Origin: Shuttleworthia sp045545575
GTDB taxonomy: Bacteria; Bacillota; Clostridia; Lachnospirales; Lachnospiraceae
NCBI GenBank assembly: GCA_045545575.1
Contig: JAZQBE010000090.1
Coordinates: forward strand, 1 to 18,590
DNA: 18,590 nt
Direction of reading: 5' to 3'
Below, piece by piece: positions 1 to 7,350 of this stretch. The stretch's first letter is position 1; every line of letters begins with the position of its first letter. A program made the position numbers and the translations under genes. The notes below the pieces were generated by a model that had not been told where the DNA came from, did no database searches, and was given only the letters and a program-made list of their open reading frames with translations.

Positions 1-36
1 TTCATCGTGAGATAATGTAATATTTACCTGAGCCAT
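1..36 (-). CDS. Transposase, N-terminal 12 codons only (probable IS256 family)
   Basis: A minus-strand reading frame starts with ATG at 36 and runs off the left edge, giving MAQVNITLSHDE. It has a perfect AGGAGG (complement of 44-49) seven bases before the start and a TATAAT box (complement of 73-78) further upstream, with no good -35. The opening MAQ-NITL resembles what I recall for IS256-family (mutator-type, DDE) transposases of gut Clostridia. The family call rests on this short N-terminus plus the form of the adjacent element end. Everything catalytic lies outside the window, so intactness cannot be judged. Confidence 0.55.
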   Translation of the reverse strand, partial: MAQVNITLSHDE

Positions 37-139
37 GTTCACACCTCCTGTTCATGTTTTTGTGGTGATTACATTATACAGGATGAGCATGGCTCTTTTT
101 TTAGAAATATGAATTTACACCATTATATAGACATAACTC
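1..139 (-). mobile_element. Right-hand end of an insertion sequence (IS256-like)
   Basis: This AT-rich stretch differs in composition from the GC-rich surroundings. Read on the minus strand it begins near 137-139 with GTTATGTCTATATAATGG followed by TGTAAATTC, resembling the TATAAT-x-GTGTAAA core I recall for IS256-type inverted repeats. The transposase start lies about 100 bp inside, as usual. A small hairpin, GAGC-ATG-GCTC, followed by seven T (85-102, plus strand) may limit transcription across the end. The outer boundary is inferred from where the neighbouring repeat sequence resumes at 140 (CGCGGAAAC). The other end and the target duplication are outside the window. Confidence 0.5.
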
Positions 140-451
140 GCGGAAACGATCGGAATTGCACACAGCCGGAAAGTAAAGCAAGTGCGTGCAAAATGCCGCC
201 TCCGGCGTGCATTCATGCACGCGGAAACTGCCGAATTTGCACACGGCCGGAAAAGAAAGCAAGTGCGTGCAAAAGCCGGCCTCCGGCGTGCATTTATGCA
301 CGCGGAAACTGTCGGAATTGAACACGGCCGGAAATGAAAGCAAGTGCGTGCAAAATGCCGCCTCCTGCGTGCATTTATGCACGCGGAAACCAGCGAAAAT
401 GCACACGGCCAGCAGCGTAAGGCAGGGGCCGGAAGAGTAAAGCAAGTGTGC
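140..451. repeat. Palindromic tandem repeat array 1 (81-bp period)
   Basis: Units begin with GCAAGTGCGTGCA at 178, 259 and 340, exactly 81 bp apart. A degenerate fourth start, GCAAGTGTGCA, is at 442 after a longer 102-bp interval. Each full unit carries the perfect palindrome GCGTGCAT-NN-ATGCACGC (205-222, 286-303, 367-384), then CGCGGAAAC, then an (A/T)TTGCAC-like segment and GGCCGGAAA. Positions 140-177 are the 3' remainder of an earlier unit cut off by the insertion sequence. The last unit runs into the terminator of the neighbouring CBS-protein gene. Open frames crossing the array exist only because 81 is a multiple of 3, so I read it as non-coding. I do not recognise the family. Confidence 0.85.
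205..222. repeat. Inverted repeat core of unit 1 in array 1
   Basis: GCGTGCAT and ATGCACGC are perfect 8-base arms separated by TC. The same core recurs at 286-303 and 367-384. In this unit a second, outer pairing is possible between GTGCAAA (186-192) and TTTGCAC (236-242), so it could extrude as a two-tier cruciform or fold as RNA. Confidence 0.8.
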
Positions 452-478
452 AAAAAAAGGGCGGGCAAATGCCCGCCC
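452..478 (-). terminator. Rho-independent terminator of the downstream CBS-domain gene
   Basis: On the minus strand GGGCGGGC-ATTT-GCCCGCCC forms an 8-bp all-GC stem followed directly by seven T (complement of 452-458). It lies 20 bp after the stop codon of the minus-strand CBS-domain gene. Its U-tract fuses with the last, degenerate unit of the repeat array. Confidence 0.9.
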
Positions 479-498
479 TTCGGAGTTTCTTCTTGCTC

Positions 499-1752
499 TT
501 ATTCCGCATGTGAGGTCTGTTTGATCCGTACTTTGCGCACGCGGCGTTCTTCCACCTCGAGCACTTTGATGATGGCGTTTTCGTAGTGGAAGGCCTGGCC
601 GGCATCGGGGAAGCCGTCGAGCATTTCGATGCACCAGCCGCCGACGGTTTCGCTGTCGAAGTCGAAGTCGGCTTCGCGCCAGCCGGTCAGCTCGAGGACG
701 TCGGAGATGGGCGTGTCGCCGTCCAGCTCCCAGGTGCCGTCGGGCTGTTCGACGATGTCTTCTTCGACGACGTCGGTTTCGTCCCAGATTTCGCCGACGA
801 GCTGCTCTAAGACGTCTTCCATGGAGACGACGCCTAAGGTTCCGCCGTATTCGTCGGTGACGATGGCCAGGTGCTGCTGGGCCTCGCGCAGGGCGGAGAG
901 CACGGCGGGCAGCTTCATGGTCTTGTAGACGTAGCAGGGTTCCATGAGGAGGGCCTTGAAGTTCGGCTCGTCCTGGTCGATCAGCGCCTTCAGGAAGTGG
1001 TTCATGGACAGGACGCCCACGATGTGGTCGATGCTGTCTTCGTACACCGGCACGCGGGAGTAGGGCGAGTCGGCCACTTCGGGGATTTCCGTCTGCCATT
1101 CGTCGATGTCGATGGCGAGCACGTCCACGCGGGCGGTCATGATTTCGGAGACCGGGGTCTCGGCGAAGTCGATGGCGGCGGTGATCAGCTCGGAGGCGTC
1201 TTCGTCGATGACGGCTTCGTCCTCGGCGGTGTCGATGATGGTGTGCAGTTCGTCGACGGCGGCTTCGGCGCTGTCGATGTCGTCGCCCTTCATCCGCGCG
1301 GTGAGCAGGTTGACGAGGCCGACGACGAGGCGCGTCACCGGGAACAGCACGACGGACAGGCCTTTGATCGGGCCGGCGATCTGCTTCGAGAAGCGGGTCG
1401 CGTTTTTCTGCGCCGTGATCTTCGGGATGGTTTCACCGAAGATGATGACGGCGACGGTGATGACGAGGGTGGACAGCCACGCGAATTTCTCGCCGAGCAG
1501 CAGGGTAACGGCAACCGACCCCAGGGAAGACGAGGCGATGTTTACGAGGTTGTTGCCCACGAGGATGGCGGAGAGGGCGTCGTCGAAGTTCTGCGTCAGG
1601 GCCAGGGCGCGGGCGGAGCGTTTGTCGCCGGCGTCGCTTTCGTGTTCAAGGCGCACCTGGTTGCAGGAGGACAGGGCCATCTCCGAGGCGGAGAAGAACG
1701 CGGACAGCGCGATGCACAGGACGATGGCTGTAATCATGACGGGAAGGGTCAT
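499..1752 (-). CDS. HlyC/CorC (CNNM/DUF21) family CBS-domain membrane protein, second of a pair
   Basis: Predicted 417 aa. The N-terminal third has hydrophobic segments of the DUF21/CNNM transmembrane domain, including the FFSASEMALSS opening and the IIFGETIPK motif. A paired CBS (Bateman) region lies at about residues 200-320, with SRVPVYE and TDEYGGTLGVVSMEDVLEQLVGEIWDE. A CorC_HlyC-type domain is at the C-terminus (about 335-412). Family members are linked to Mg2+/Co2+ efflux or homeostasis; the substrate here is inferred only. I chose ATG at 1752 over the ATG at 1773 because GGGAGGT sits seven bases before it. The upstream gene's TAA is one base before this ATG, so the two are an operon and probably translationally coupled. 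A strong terminator follows the gene. Confidence 0.9.
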   Translation of the reverse strand: MTLPVMITAIVLCIALSAFFSASEMALSSCNQVRLEHESDAGDKRSARALALTQNFDDALSAILVGNNLVNIASSSLGSVAVTLLLGEKFAWLSTLVITVAVIIFGETIPKITAQKNATRFSKQIAGPIKGLSVVLFPVTRLVVGLVNLLTARMKGDDIDSAEAAVDELHTIIDTAEDEAVIDEDASELITAAIDFAETPVSEIMTARVDVLAIDIDEWQTEIPEVADSPYSRVPVYEDSIDHIVGVLSMNHFLKALIDQDEPNFKALLMEPCYVYKTMKLPAVLSALREAQQHLAIVTDEYGGTLGVVSMEDVLEQLVGEIWDETDVVEEDIVEQPDGTWELDGDTPISDVLELTGWREADFDFDSETVGGWCIEMLDGFPDAGQAFHYENAIIKVLEVEERRVRKVRIKQTSHAE

Positions 1753-1753
1753 T

Positions 1754-3061
1754 TTAAGCACCTCCCTTCGCATGATCGTCCGCGGCGGGTTCTTCCTTGC
1801 GGCGGACGCGCAGGCGCATGATGCGGTTGTGCGTCATGCGGGCGACGATGATCTGCATGCCGTAGGCGGTAAAGCGCTGGCCTTCCGTGGGGATCAGCGC
1901 GAAGGCCTCGTAGGCGAGCTCGCTCATCAGCTTGTTTTCGAGCTCGTCTTCGTCCTGCTCGGTGTAGGGCAGGTCGAGCTCTTCGAGCACGTCGAGCACG
2001 CTTTCGGCCGGGTTGATGCTGAAGGAGCCGTCCGGCAGCGGAATGATGTTTTCGACGGCGTGGTCGTCCTCGTCCCAGATTTCGCCGACGAGCTCTTCCA
2101 GGATGTCCTCGACCGTGACGATGCCCAGGGTTCCGCCGTAGTTGTCGGTGACCACGGCGAGGTTCAGCTTCTGGCGGGACATTTCGGAGAGCAGGTCGTC
2201 GATTTTGGTGGACTGGTGCACAAAATAGGCCTGCGTCAGCAGCGGGCGGATGTCGGGCGCCGGTTCGCCGAGGCGCATCGTGCGCACGTAGCGCTTGATG
2301 TAGGTGCGCACGTGCAGGATGCCGATGATGTGATCCACGGTACCTTCGTAGACGGGCAGGCGGCTGTGGTTCTGCTCCTTGATATAGGCAAGCACTTCCT
2401 CCGGCGTCATGGCGATGTTGACGGCGGCCATGTCCACGCGGCTGGTCAGGATGCTTTCGACGGTGATGTCGCCGAACTGCAGCGCGGAGGAGATCAGGTC
2501 GCCCTGTTCTTCGTTTAACGCGCCGGATTCGGTCATGTCTTCGATGATGTCGTAGAGCTCGTTTTCCGTGACCGTCGCTTCCGCCTCGCCCTTCGTGGCC
2601 TTCGAGACGGCGCTGCCGATGGCGGTTAAGAGGGCCGACGCGGGCGCGAAGAGGGTCATGAAGAATTTCAGCGAACCGGAGGTCAGAAGCGACAGGGTTT
2701 CGCAGTATTTGCGCGCGATGCTTTTCGGCAGCATTTCGCCGAAGAAAAAGACAGCAAGCGTCGTGACCAGGGTGGAGACGGTGACCGCGGACAGGCCGTA
2801 AAGGCGCGTAACGGTAACGGTCACCAGCGATGCCGTGGCCAGATGGGTGATATTCGTTCCGATTAAGATGGTGGTGATTGCGCGGTCCATGTGCTCCGTG
2901 ATCCAGAGCGCACGCTCGGCGCGGGGATTTCCGCCGTCGGAAAGAACCTTCAGGCGGGTGCGGGAGACGGATGCGAAAGCTGTTTCGGCAACCGCGAAAT
3001 AGATGGCTCCGAAGAGCAACAGAATGATCATCAGCAGGGATATTCGACTGCCATCGTCCAT
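1754..3061 (-). CDS. HlyC/CorC (CNNM/DUF21) family CBS-domain membrane protein, first of a pair
   Basis: Predicted 435 aa with the same architecture as its downstream neighbour: a DUF21 membrane domain (AVAETAFASVSRTRL near the start, FFFGEMLPKSIARK), a CBS pair containing SRLPVYEGTVDHIIGILHV and TDNYGGTLGIVTVEDILEELVGEIWDEDD, and a C-terminal CorC_HlyC domain. It is a paralogue of the next gene and probably acts in divalent metal homeostasis at the membrane, perhaps as a heteromer with it (inference). An ATG at 3124 would lengthen the frame by 21 codons but lies inside the spacer of a strong sigma-A promoter, so the start is ATG 3061. Its GGAG is about 14 bases upstream, which is longer than usual. 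Confidence 0.9.
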   Translation of the reverse strand: MDDGSRISLLMIILLLFGAIYFAVAETAFASVSRTRLKVLSDGGNPRAERALWITEHMDRAITTILIGTNITHLATASLVTVTVTRLYGLSAVTVSTLVTTLAVFFFGEMLPKSIARKYCETLSLLTSGSLKFFMTLFAPASALLTAIGSAVSKATKGEAEATVTENELYDIIEDMTESGALNEEQGDLISSALQFGDITVESILTSRVDMAAVNIAMTPEEVLAYIKEQNHSRLPVYEGTVDHIIGILHVRTYIKRYVRTMRLGEPAPDIRPLLTQAYFVHQSTKIDDLLSEMSRQKLNLAVVTDNYGGTLGIVTVEDILEELVGEIWDEDDHAVENIIPLPDGSFSINPAESVLDVLEELDLPYTEQDEDELENKLMSELAYEAFALIPTEGQRFTAYGMQIIVARMTHNRIMRLRVRRKEEPAADDHAKGGA

Positions 3062-3110
3062 GGTGGAAAAATCAACTCCTTTTGTAAAGCTAAGAACCGT
3101 ATCGCTGTGG

Positions 3111-3140
3111 AGTATACCACGCAAACGTTTTTTACGTCAA
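3111..3140 (-). promoter_or_regulatory. Sigma-A promoter of the CBS-protein operon
   Basis: On the minus strand TTGACG (complement of 3135-3140) is followed by an 18-bp spacer and TATACT (complement of 3111-3116). Transcription would start near 3104, leaving a leader of about 43 nt. This placement rules out the ATG at 3124 as the translation start. Confidence 0.8.
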
Positions 3141-3143
3141 GAT

Positions 3144-3167
3144 GCGCCGGGACCGAAGCCCCGGCGC
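3144..3167 (-). terminator. UUCG-capped hairpin after the GH3 gene
   Basis: On the minus strand GCGCCGGG pairs perfectly with CCCGGCGC. An inner G.T and C-G pair closes a TTCG tetraloop. It begins 12 bp after the GH3 stop codon. No U-run follows, and the next minus-strand bases are already the -35 box of the downstream operon. It may be an inefficient terminator or a 3'-end stabiliser. Confidence 0.6.
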
Positions 3168-3179
3168 GTTGCGTTTGTT

Positions 3180-4922
3180 TTATACCATGCAGTCCTCGTG
3201 TCCGCAGAAGGCGTCCACCGGGGAGATGCCCTTGAATTCGGAACGGCCCATCAGCTTGTCGAAGACGGCGTCCTTCGTGTCGGCGTTGCAGGTGTAGGCG
3301 TTCACGTAGATGTCGGCCATCGGGATGTCCAGGAGGTGATAGGGGTTGCAGAAGCTGGCGACCACCAGGGGCATTTCGCCGGCGTACCACGGGATGTCGT
3401 TGCCCATGCCGGCGAAGACGCTCCAGGCGACGCGCACGACGGTGGCGTTGGACATGGTGGGCATGTTCAGGATGATGACGGCCATGTCGTACTGGGAGAC
3501 GAACTGCTCGGTGGTGGCGCGGATTTCGCCCATGATGCGCATGGCGTCGGGGCTCATCTTGCCGGAGAGCATGTCTTCCATGTTGATATGGAGCTCGCGC
3601 TGGCGCAGGGTGACTTCAAAGCCTTCCTTTTCGAAGCGCTCCTTCATCTCGGCCGCGAAGGGCGAGCTGTCGTTGGCTTCGTTTTCGATGACGTTTAAGT
3701 AGATGCGCCTGTGGGTTTCCGGCGACAGGGGCAGGGCGATGCGGCCGTTGTTCTTCACCAGCGTGATGGCCTTGTCGGCGGCTTCCTTCGTCCAGGCCTT
3801 GAACTGCTCGCAGCCGATGACGGAGGTTTCCGGCTCGGGCACGGTGCGGTCCTTGTGGAGGTTCAGCATGGCTTTCGCCGCGAGGATGCGGAAGACGGCG
3901 TCGTGCAGGCGTTCGTCGGACAGGCGGCCTTCCTTGTAGCCCTCCATCATGTAGTCGAAGTCCTCTTTCGCATTGCGGTTGAAGAGGATCATGTCGATGC
4001 CGGCTTCGATGGACATGGGCAGCGCCACCTTGCGCGGCACTTTCTGCATGTAGCCCACCATCAGCGTGGAGTCGGTGATGGCGAGGCCGTTGAAGCCGAG
4101 CTTTTCGCGCAGCACGCCGGTGATCAGGGTTTTGGAGAGGGAGGCCGGATACATGGCTTCCGCCGGCGTGATGTCCGGGTTGACGAGGCGCGCCATCGCG
4201 GGCTGGGCGATGTGGCCGATCATGACGGTGGGGGCGCCTTCGGCGATCAGCGTGCCGTAGATGTGTCCGGAGGTGGCCATCCACTCGTCGGCGTCCATGC
4301 GGTTGACGCTGACAAGAAGATGCTGGTCGCGCTCATCCGTGCCGTCGCCGGGGAAGTGCTTGATGGTGGGCAGCACGCCCTCTTCCTTCGCCGCGCGCAA
4401 GTACCCGCGCGCCATGGCGAGCACTTCTTCGGGATGGCTCGAGAAGGAGCGGATGTTCGTGATGGGGTTGTGGTAGCAGCGGTCGATGTCGATGATCGGA
4501 GCATACCCCCAGCGGATACCGCATTCGTGGGCTTCGGCGGTGGAGATCTTGCCTAAGCGGTAGCCGTTTTCCATGTCGCCGGTGGCCGTCGCGCCCATGG
4601 GGCTGGCAAAGAGCGTGCCTTCGGAGACGGCGCCGTCGCCGCCGGTTTCGAGGTTCGCCGAGATCAGCAGCGGAAGCTTGCTGGCGGCCTGGGCGCGGTT
4701 CACACCGTCGCGCAGGTAGGCGCCGGGGATGGCGCGTACCATGAAGCCGCCGAAGTTCAGGTCTGTCAGGCCGTGGATGGAAGCGTCGTCAAGTCCGCCC
4801 ACCGCGCCGCAGAACAGCTGGCCGATTTTTTCCTCGAGGGTCATGTTTTCCCAGGTGCTCTCCACCCAGGCCGCCTGCTCGTCGTCTAAGCAGAACGGGA
4901 GTGCACGTAAGTCTACTGCCAT
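3180..4922 (-). CDS. Glycoside hydrolase family 3, beta-N-acetylhexosaminidase-like
   Basis: Predicted 580 aa. ATG 4922 is chosen because AGGAGGAGG precedes it at nine bases; a frame extending to 5021 has no such site. The N-terminal (beta/alpha)8 domain shows EEKIGQLF, the KHFPGDGTDERDQH block (residues 188-201) with the Asp-x-His pair of the NagZ-type acid/base loop, and GFNGLAITDST with the predicted nucleophile Asp284. After about residue 370 follows a GH3 C-terminal type domain, making it longer than minimal NagZ (about 340 aa). No signal peptide is seen, so it probably acts in the cytoplasm on imported GlcNAc-containing sugars or muropeptides. It is transcribed divergently from SBP1, suggesting a shared substrate (inference). 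Substrate specificity is not fixed by the sequence. Confidence 0.88.
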   Translation of the reverse strand: MAVDLRALPFCLDDEQAAWVESTWENMTLEEKIGQLFCGAVGGLDDASIHGLTDLNFGGFMVRAIPGAYLRDGVNRAQAASKLPLLISANLETGGDGAVSEGTLFASPMGATATGDMENGYRLGKISTAEAHECGIRWGYAPIIDIDRCYHNPITNIRSFSSHPEEVLAMARGYLRAAKEEGVLPTIKHFPGDGTDERDQHLLVSVNRMDADEWMATSGHIYGTLIAEGAPTVMIGHIAQPAMARLVNPDITPAEAMYPASLSKTLITGVLREKLGFNGLAITDSTLMVGYMQKVPRKVALPMSIEAGIDMILFNRNAKEDFDYMMEGYKEGRLSDERLHDAVFRILAAKAMLNLHKDRTVPEPETSVIGCEQFKAWTKEAADKAITLVKNNGRIALPLSPETHRRIYLNVIENEANDSSPFAAEMKERFEKEGFEVTLRQRELHINMEDMLSGKMSPDAMRIMGEIRATTEQFVSQYDMAVIILNMPTMSNATVVRVAWSVFAGMGNDIPWYAGEMPLVVASFCNPYHLLDIPMADIYVNAYTCNADTKDAVFDKLMGRSEFKGISPVDAFCGHEDCMV

Positions 4923-4992
4923 GATGATGTTCCTCCTCCTTTTATAATGATGGGTGCTAACAGTGCTGAAGGTTACCGTTGATAATAAATCT

Positions 4993-5021
4993 ATTTTGAC
5001 GGAAAAAAAGGGATCCGTCAA
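4993..5021 (-). promoter_or_regulatory. Candidate GH3 promoter overlapping an inverted repeat
   Basis: TTGACGGA (4996-5003) and TCCGTCAA (5014-5021) form a perfect 8-bp inverted repeat around ten bases in the divergent GH3/SBP1 region. The right arm read on the minus strand supplies TTGACG, followed after 17 bp by CAAAAT (complement of 4993-4998), a weak -10. The symmetry could equally be an operator for a dimeric regulator covering the promoter. Confidence is low for either role, but the repeat itself is exact. Confidence 0.4.
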
Positions 5022-5090
5022 TACGGCATATTGAAGTCAAAACGAAAACCAAAAAACGAATTATCTGATACGCAAAACGAAACAGTCCGT

Positions 5091-5126
5091 TATAATACAA
5101 GCACCCGCGCTGTGTCCTTTGGGACA
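5091..5126 (+). promoter_or_regulatory. SBP1 promoter -10 and downstream dyad
   Basis: A consensus TATAAT lies at 5091-5096 but no convincing -35 is found 16-18 bp upstream, which would fit an activator-dependent promoter. Just downstream TGTCC-TTTG-GGACA (5113-5126) is a dyad between the presumed start point and the ribosome binding site, a possible operator or leader hairpin. Both roles are inferred. Confidence 0.4.
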
Positions 5127-5156
5127 GGACAAGTTTTTCAAGGAGGTATGTTTAAA

Positions 5157-7070
5157 ATGAAAAAGAGGTACAGCTGTCTGACAGCACTGACAGCACTGCT
5201 TGCCGCGGCCTGCCTGACGTTCGGCGCCTGCGGCGGAACGGAAGCGCCCGCGGCGGATCCCGCACCGGCGGCGACGGAGGCCGAACCGGAAGAGACGCCG
5301 TCGGACGAGACGGAAGCGGAAGCGCCGGCGGATACGGCGGACGCGGACACGGCAGATGCGGAAGCCGAAGAGCCGGCCGAGGATACCCGCCCCATCGAAG
5401 AGCCCACCGAGGCTACCACCTTTACCTATCTGATCGCGACGGCGGAGAACAGCTTTTACTATGACGATTACGACGACAACCCGATCATGAAGTACTGGCT
5501 GTCGAAGGACTGGGACGTGGACGGCGCGCGCAAGAAGATCGCGATCGACTTTGACACGCTGCCCACCGGCACCGAGTCGGATACGATGAACACCCTGATG
5601 GGCACCGGCGAATACCGCGACGTCATCACCATGGCGTACTGCTCGTCCTCCGCGACGGAGCTGTACCAGGAGGGTGTGGCGCTGGATCTGACGGAATACG
5701 TCAAGAAGTACATGCCCAACTACCTGAAGTGGGAGAAGAAGCTGGAGAACATCTACGGCAACCGCCTGCAGAACTATGTGGACGGTGAGTTCCGCTATCT
5801 GGAGCTCTACACCCTGGCCGACATCCCGACCGAGCCCTACTGCGGCTACTGCTACCGCCGCGACTGGATCGTCAAATACGGCAAGAATCCGGATACGGGC
5901 AAGGCGTTTTCCGGCGGCTACACGGACGATACCTGCCGCGTCTGGGAGGATGACGTGGTCTTCCCGAGCGGAAATACCGACCCGATCTACGTTTCCGACT
6001 GGGAATGGATGCTTGACATCTTCGCGACCGCCCTTTCCGAAGAAGGCATCACGGACGGCTATGCCATGCAGATTCCGGGCCCCGGCGTCATTCCGATGGG
6101 CGACTTCGTCGGCGGCTTCGGCGAAGGCAACAATATGTACTACCTTAAGGACAACAAATGCTACTGCGGTCTGACCACCGAGCAGACCCGCACTTATCTG
6201 GAGTGCATGAAGGCCTGGTACGACAAGGGCTGGCTGCAGAAGAATTTTGACGAATCCACCGACGTGATGTTCTGGAAGGTCGATACCGAGAACGTTTACT
6301 CCGGCAAGGTGGGCGCGTGGTACGGCATGATTTCCTCACTGGGCAACCAGATGTCCGTGGACGGCATCTGCGTTTACGGCGCGCCGTCCCCGATCAACGA
6401 TGTCTACGGCGATCTGGACACCTGCTCGAGCGAGCCGACCATGTATCATGACCGCTCCGGTCTGTCTTCCATCGCCGTCTGCATTACCGACAAGGCGAAG
6501 GACAAGGATCTCGCGGCGCTTTGCACGGCGCTGGACTGGCTGTATTCCGACGAGGGCGGCCTGATGCGTTCCCGCGGCTTCTCCCGCGAGCAGCAGGCGG
6601 AAATCCAGGATCCGTTCTATCAGGAATGGCTGCCGGACGGCTCCTTTGACGTGGAAGAGCGCGACGGCGAAGAGTGGTACGTGATCAACCAGGACGTCAT
6701 GAAGGCCGACGACCTGGAAACGGCGCGCAGCGGCCGCCGCGTGATCGGTCTGGACAAGGCGGTCAACGTCGACCTCGGCTATGCCGACTGGATGAACCAC
6801 GGCATCGCGATGTGGCAGTACTACGAGAACTCCGGCCGGGTGGGCAGCGAAATCACTTCCCAGATGACGCCGGACGAGGCGCAGGAAACGTCCTTCAATA
6901 CCACGAATCTTCGCACGGTGTATTCCATCTGGTATCCGGACTTCATCACCGGCCGCAAGGATCTGTCGAGCGACGCCGACTGGCAGGCTTACTGCAACGA
7001 GATCAATGGCAACAACCCCGAGCTTTACTGTGACATCGTCAACCGGATCCTGAATCCGGATGCGCAGTAA
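5157..7070 (+). CDS. Extracellular solute-binding lipoprotein (SBP1), ABC sugar type
   Basis: Predicted 637 aa. ATG 5157 follows AGGAGG at ten bases; an ATG at 5148 is too close to it. A lipoprotein signal peptide (MKKRY, then a hydrophobic stretch) ends at Cys25 in FGAC-GG. An Ala/Glu/Asp-rich linker (about 26-80) precedes the binding domain. The signature YRRDWIVKYGKNPDTGKAF (from about 233) and the later SGKVG motif are shared with SBP2 and SBP3, but SBP1 is the most divergent of the three. Such large lipoproteins usually deliver oligosaccharides to ABC permeases of the LplB/YtcP type. No permease or ATPase gene is adjacent. It is divergent from the GH3 gene. The ligand cannot be told from sequence. 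Confidence 0.88.
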   Translation: MKKRYSCLTALTALLAAACLTFGACGGTEAPAADPAPAATEAEPEETPSDETEAEAPADTADADTADAEAEEPAEDTRPIEEPTEATTFTYLIATAENSFYYDDYDDNPIMKYWLSKDWDVDGARKKIAIDFDTLPTGTESDTMNTLMGTGEYRDVITMAYCSSSATELYQEGVALDLTEYVKKYMPNYLKWEKKLENIYGNRLQNYVDGEFRYLELYTLADIPTEPYCGYCYRRDWIVKYGKNPDTGKAFSGGYTDDTCRVWEDDVVFPSGNTDPIYVSDWEWMLDIFATALSEEGITDGYAMQIPGPGVIPMGDFVGGFGEGNNMYYLKDNKCYCGLTTEQTRTYLECMKAWYDKGWLQKNFDESTDVMFWKVDTENVYSGKVGAWYGMISSLGNQMSVDGICVYGAPSPINDVYGDLDTCSSEPTMYHDRSGLSSIAVCITDKAKDKDLAALCTALDWLYSDEGGLMRSRGFSREQQAEIQDPFYQEWLPDGSFDVEERDGEEWYVINQDVMKADDLETARSGRRVIGLDKAVNVDLGYADWMNHGIAMWQYYENSGRVGSEITSQMTPDEAQETSFNTTNLRTVYSIWYPDFITGRKDLSSDADWQAYCNEINGNNPELYCDIVNRILNPDAQ

Positions 7071-7116
7071 GACGGCAGATGGATCATAGGATGAGTTGGG
7101 CTTAGGCCAAGACAGG

Positions 7117-7146
7117 CGCTGGGGGCAAAAAGCACCCGGCGTCTTT
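7117..7146 (+). terminator. Probable terminator of SBP1
   Basis: CGCTGGGGGC (7117-7126) and GCACCCGGCG (7132-7141) pair with one G.T wobble and one mismatch around an AAAAA loop, followed by TCTTT. It sits about 45 bp after the SBP1 stop. Confidence 0.6.
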
Positions 7147-7279
7147 GCGCGATAAGGGGCAAAACGGGCGGATAACGGGTTTAAAACGGCGGTTTCGATT
7201 GAAGGGAAGGGTGCTGCAGTATAAAATAAGAGTCAGATTTCTAATGGAGAACCGACGCGTTCGGCAGCGGGATTTGCAT

Positions 7280-7309
7280 TTGACAATGCGGGCACCGAAG
7301 CCATAGAAT
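7280..7309 (+). promoter_or_regulatory. Sigma-A promoter of the guanylate-kinase-like/holB group
   Basis: TTGACA (7280-7285), an 18-bp spacer and TAGAAT (7304-7309) form a near-consensus promoter about 40 bp before the start codon. The stretch 7147-7279 between the SBP1 terminator and this promoter holds no gene that I can support, only a weak TATAAAAT at 7220. Confidence 0.75.
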
Positions 7310-7350
7310 GATTCAGACACGGATAACCAAAGGGGAGAACGGCTTCAGTT

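Noticed and set aside
178..451. CRISPR array
   Set aside because: The whole 81-bp unit is repeated with no unique spacers, and no cas gene is present.
101..468. Overlapping long open frames on both strands across repeat array 1, encoding 27-residue repeats with Cys
   Set aside because: They exist because the 81-bp unit is divisible by 3. Several frames are open at once, no ribosome binding site fits, and in array 2 the 73- and 82-bp intervals break the frame.
871..2518. Long plus-strand open frames opposite the CBS-domain genes
   Set aside because: They are shadows of the GC-rich minus-strand genes, with low-complexity His/Gly/Val-rich or Ser/Arg-rich translations and no start signals. The minus-strand frames have clear domains.
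3062..3124. N-terminal extension of the first CBS-domain protein to ATG 3124
   Set aside because: It lies within a near-consensus promoter (TTGACG, 18 bp, TATACT), so it would not be transcribed from that promoter.
3711..4556. Plus-strand open frame opposite the GH3 gene
   Set aside because: Biased composition (His/Gly/Val/Asp rich), no ribosome binding site, and fully overlapped by a well-supported GH3 gene.
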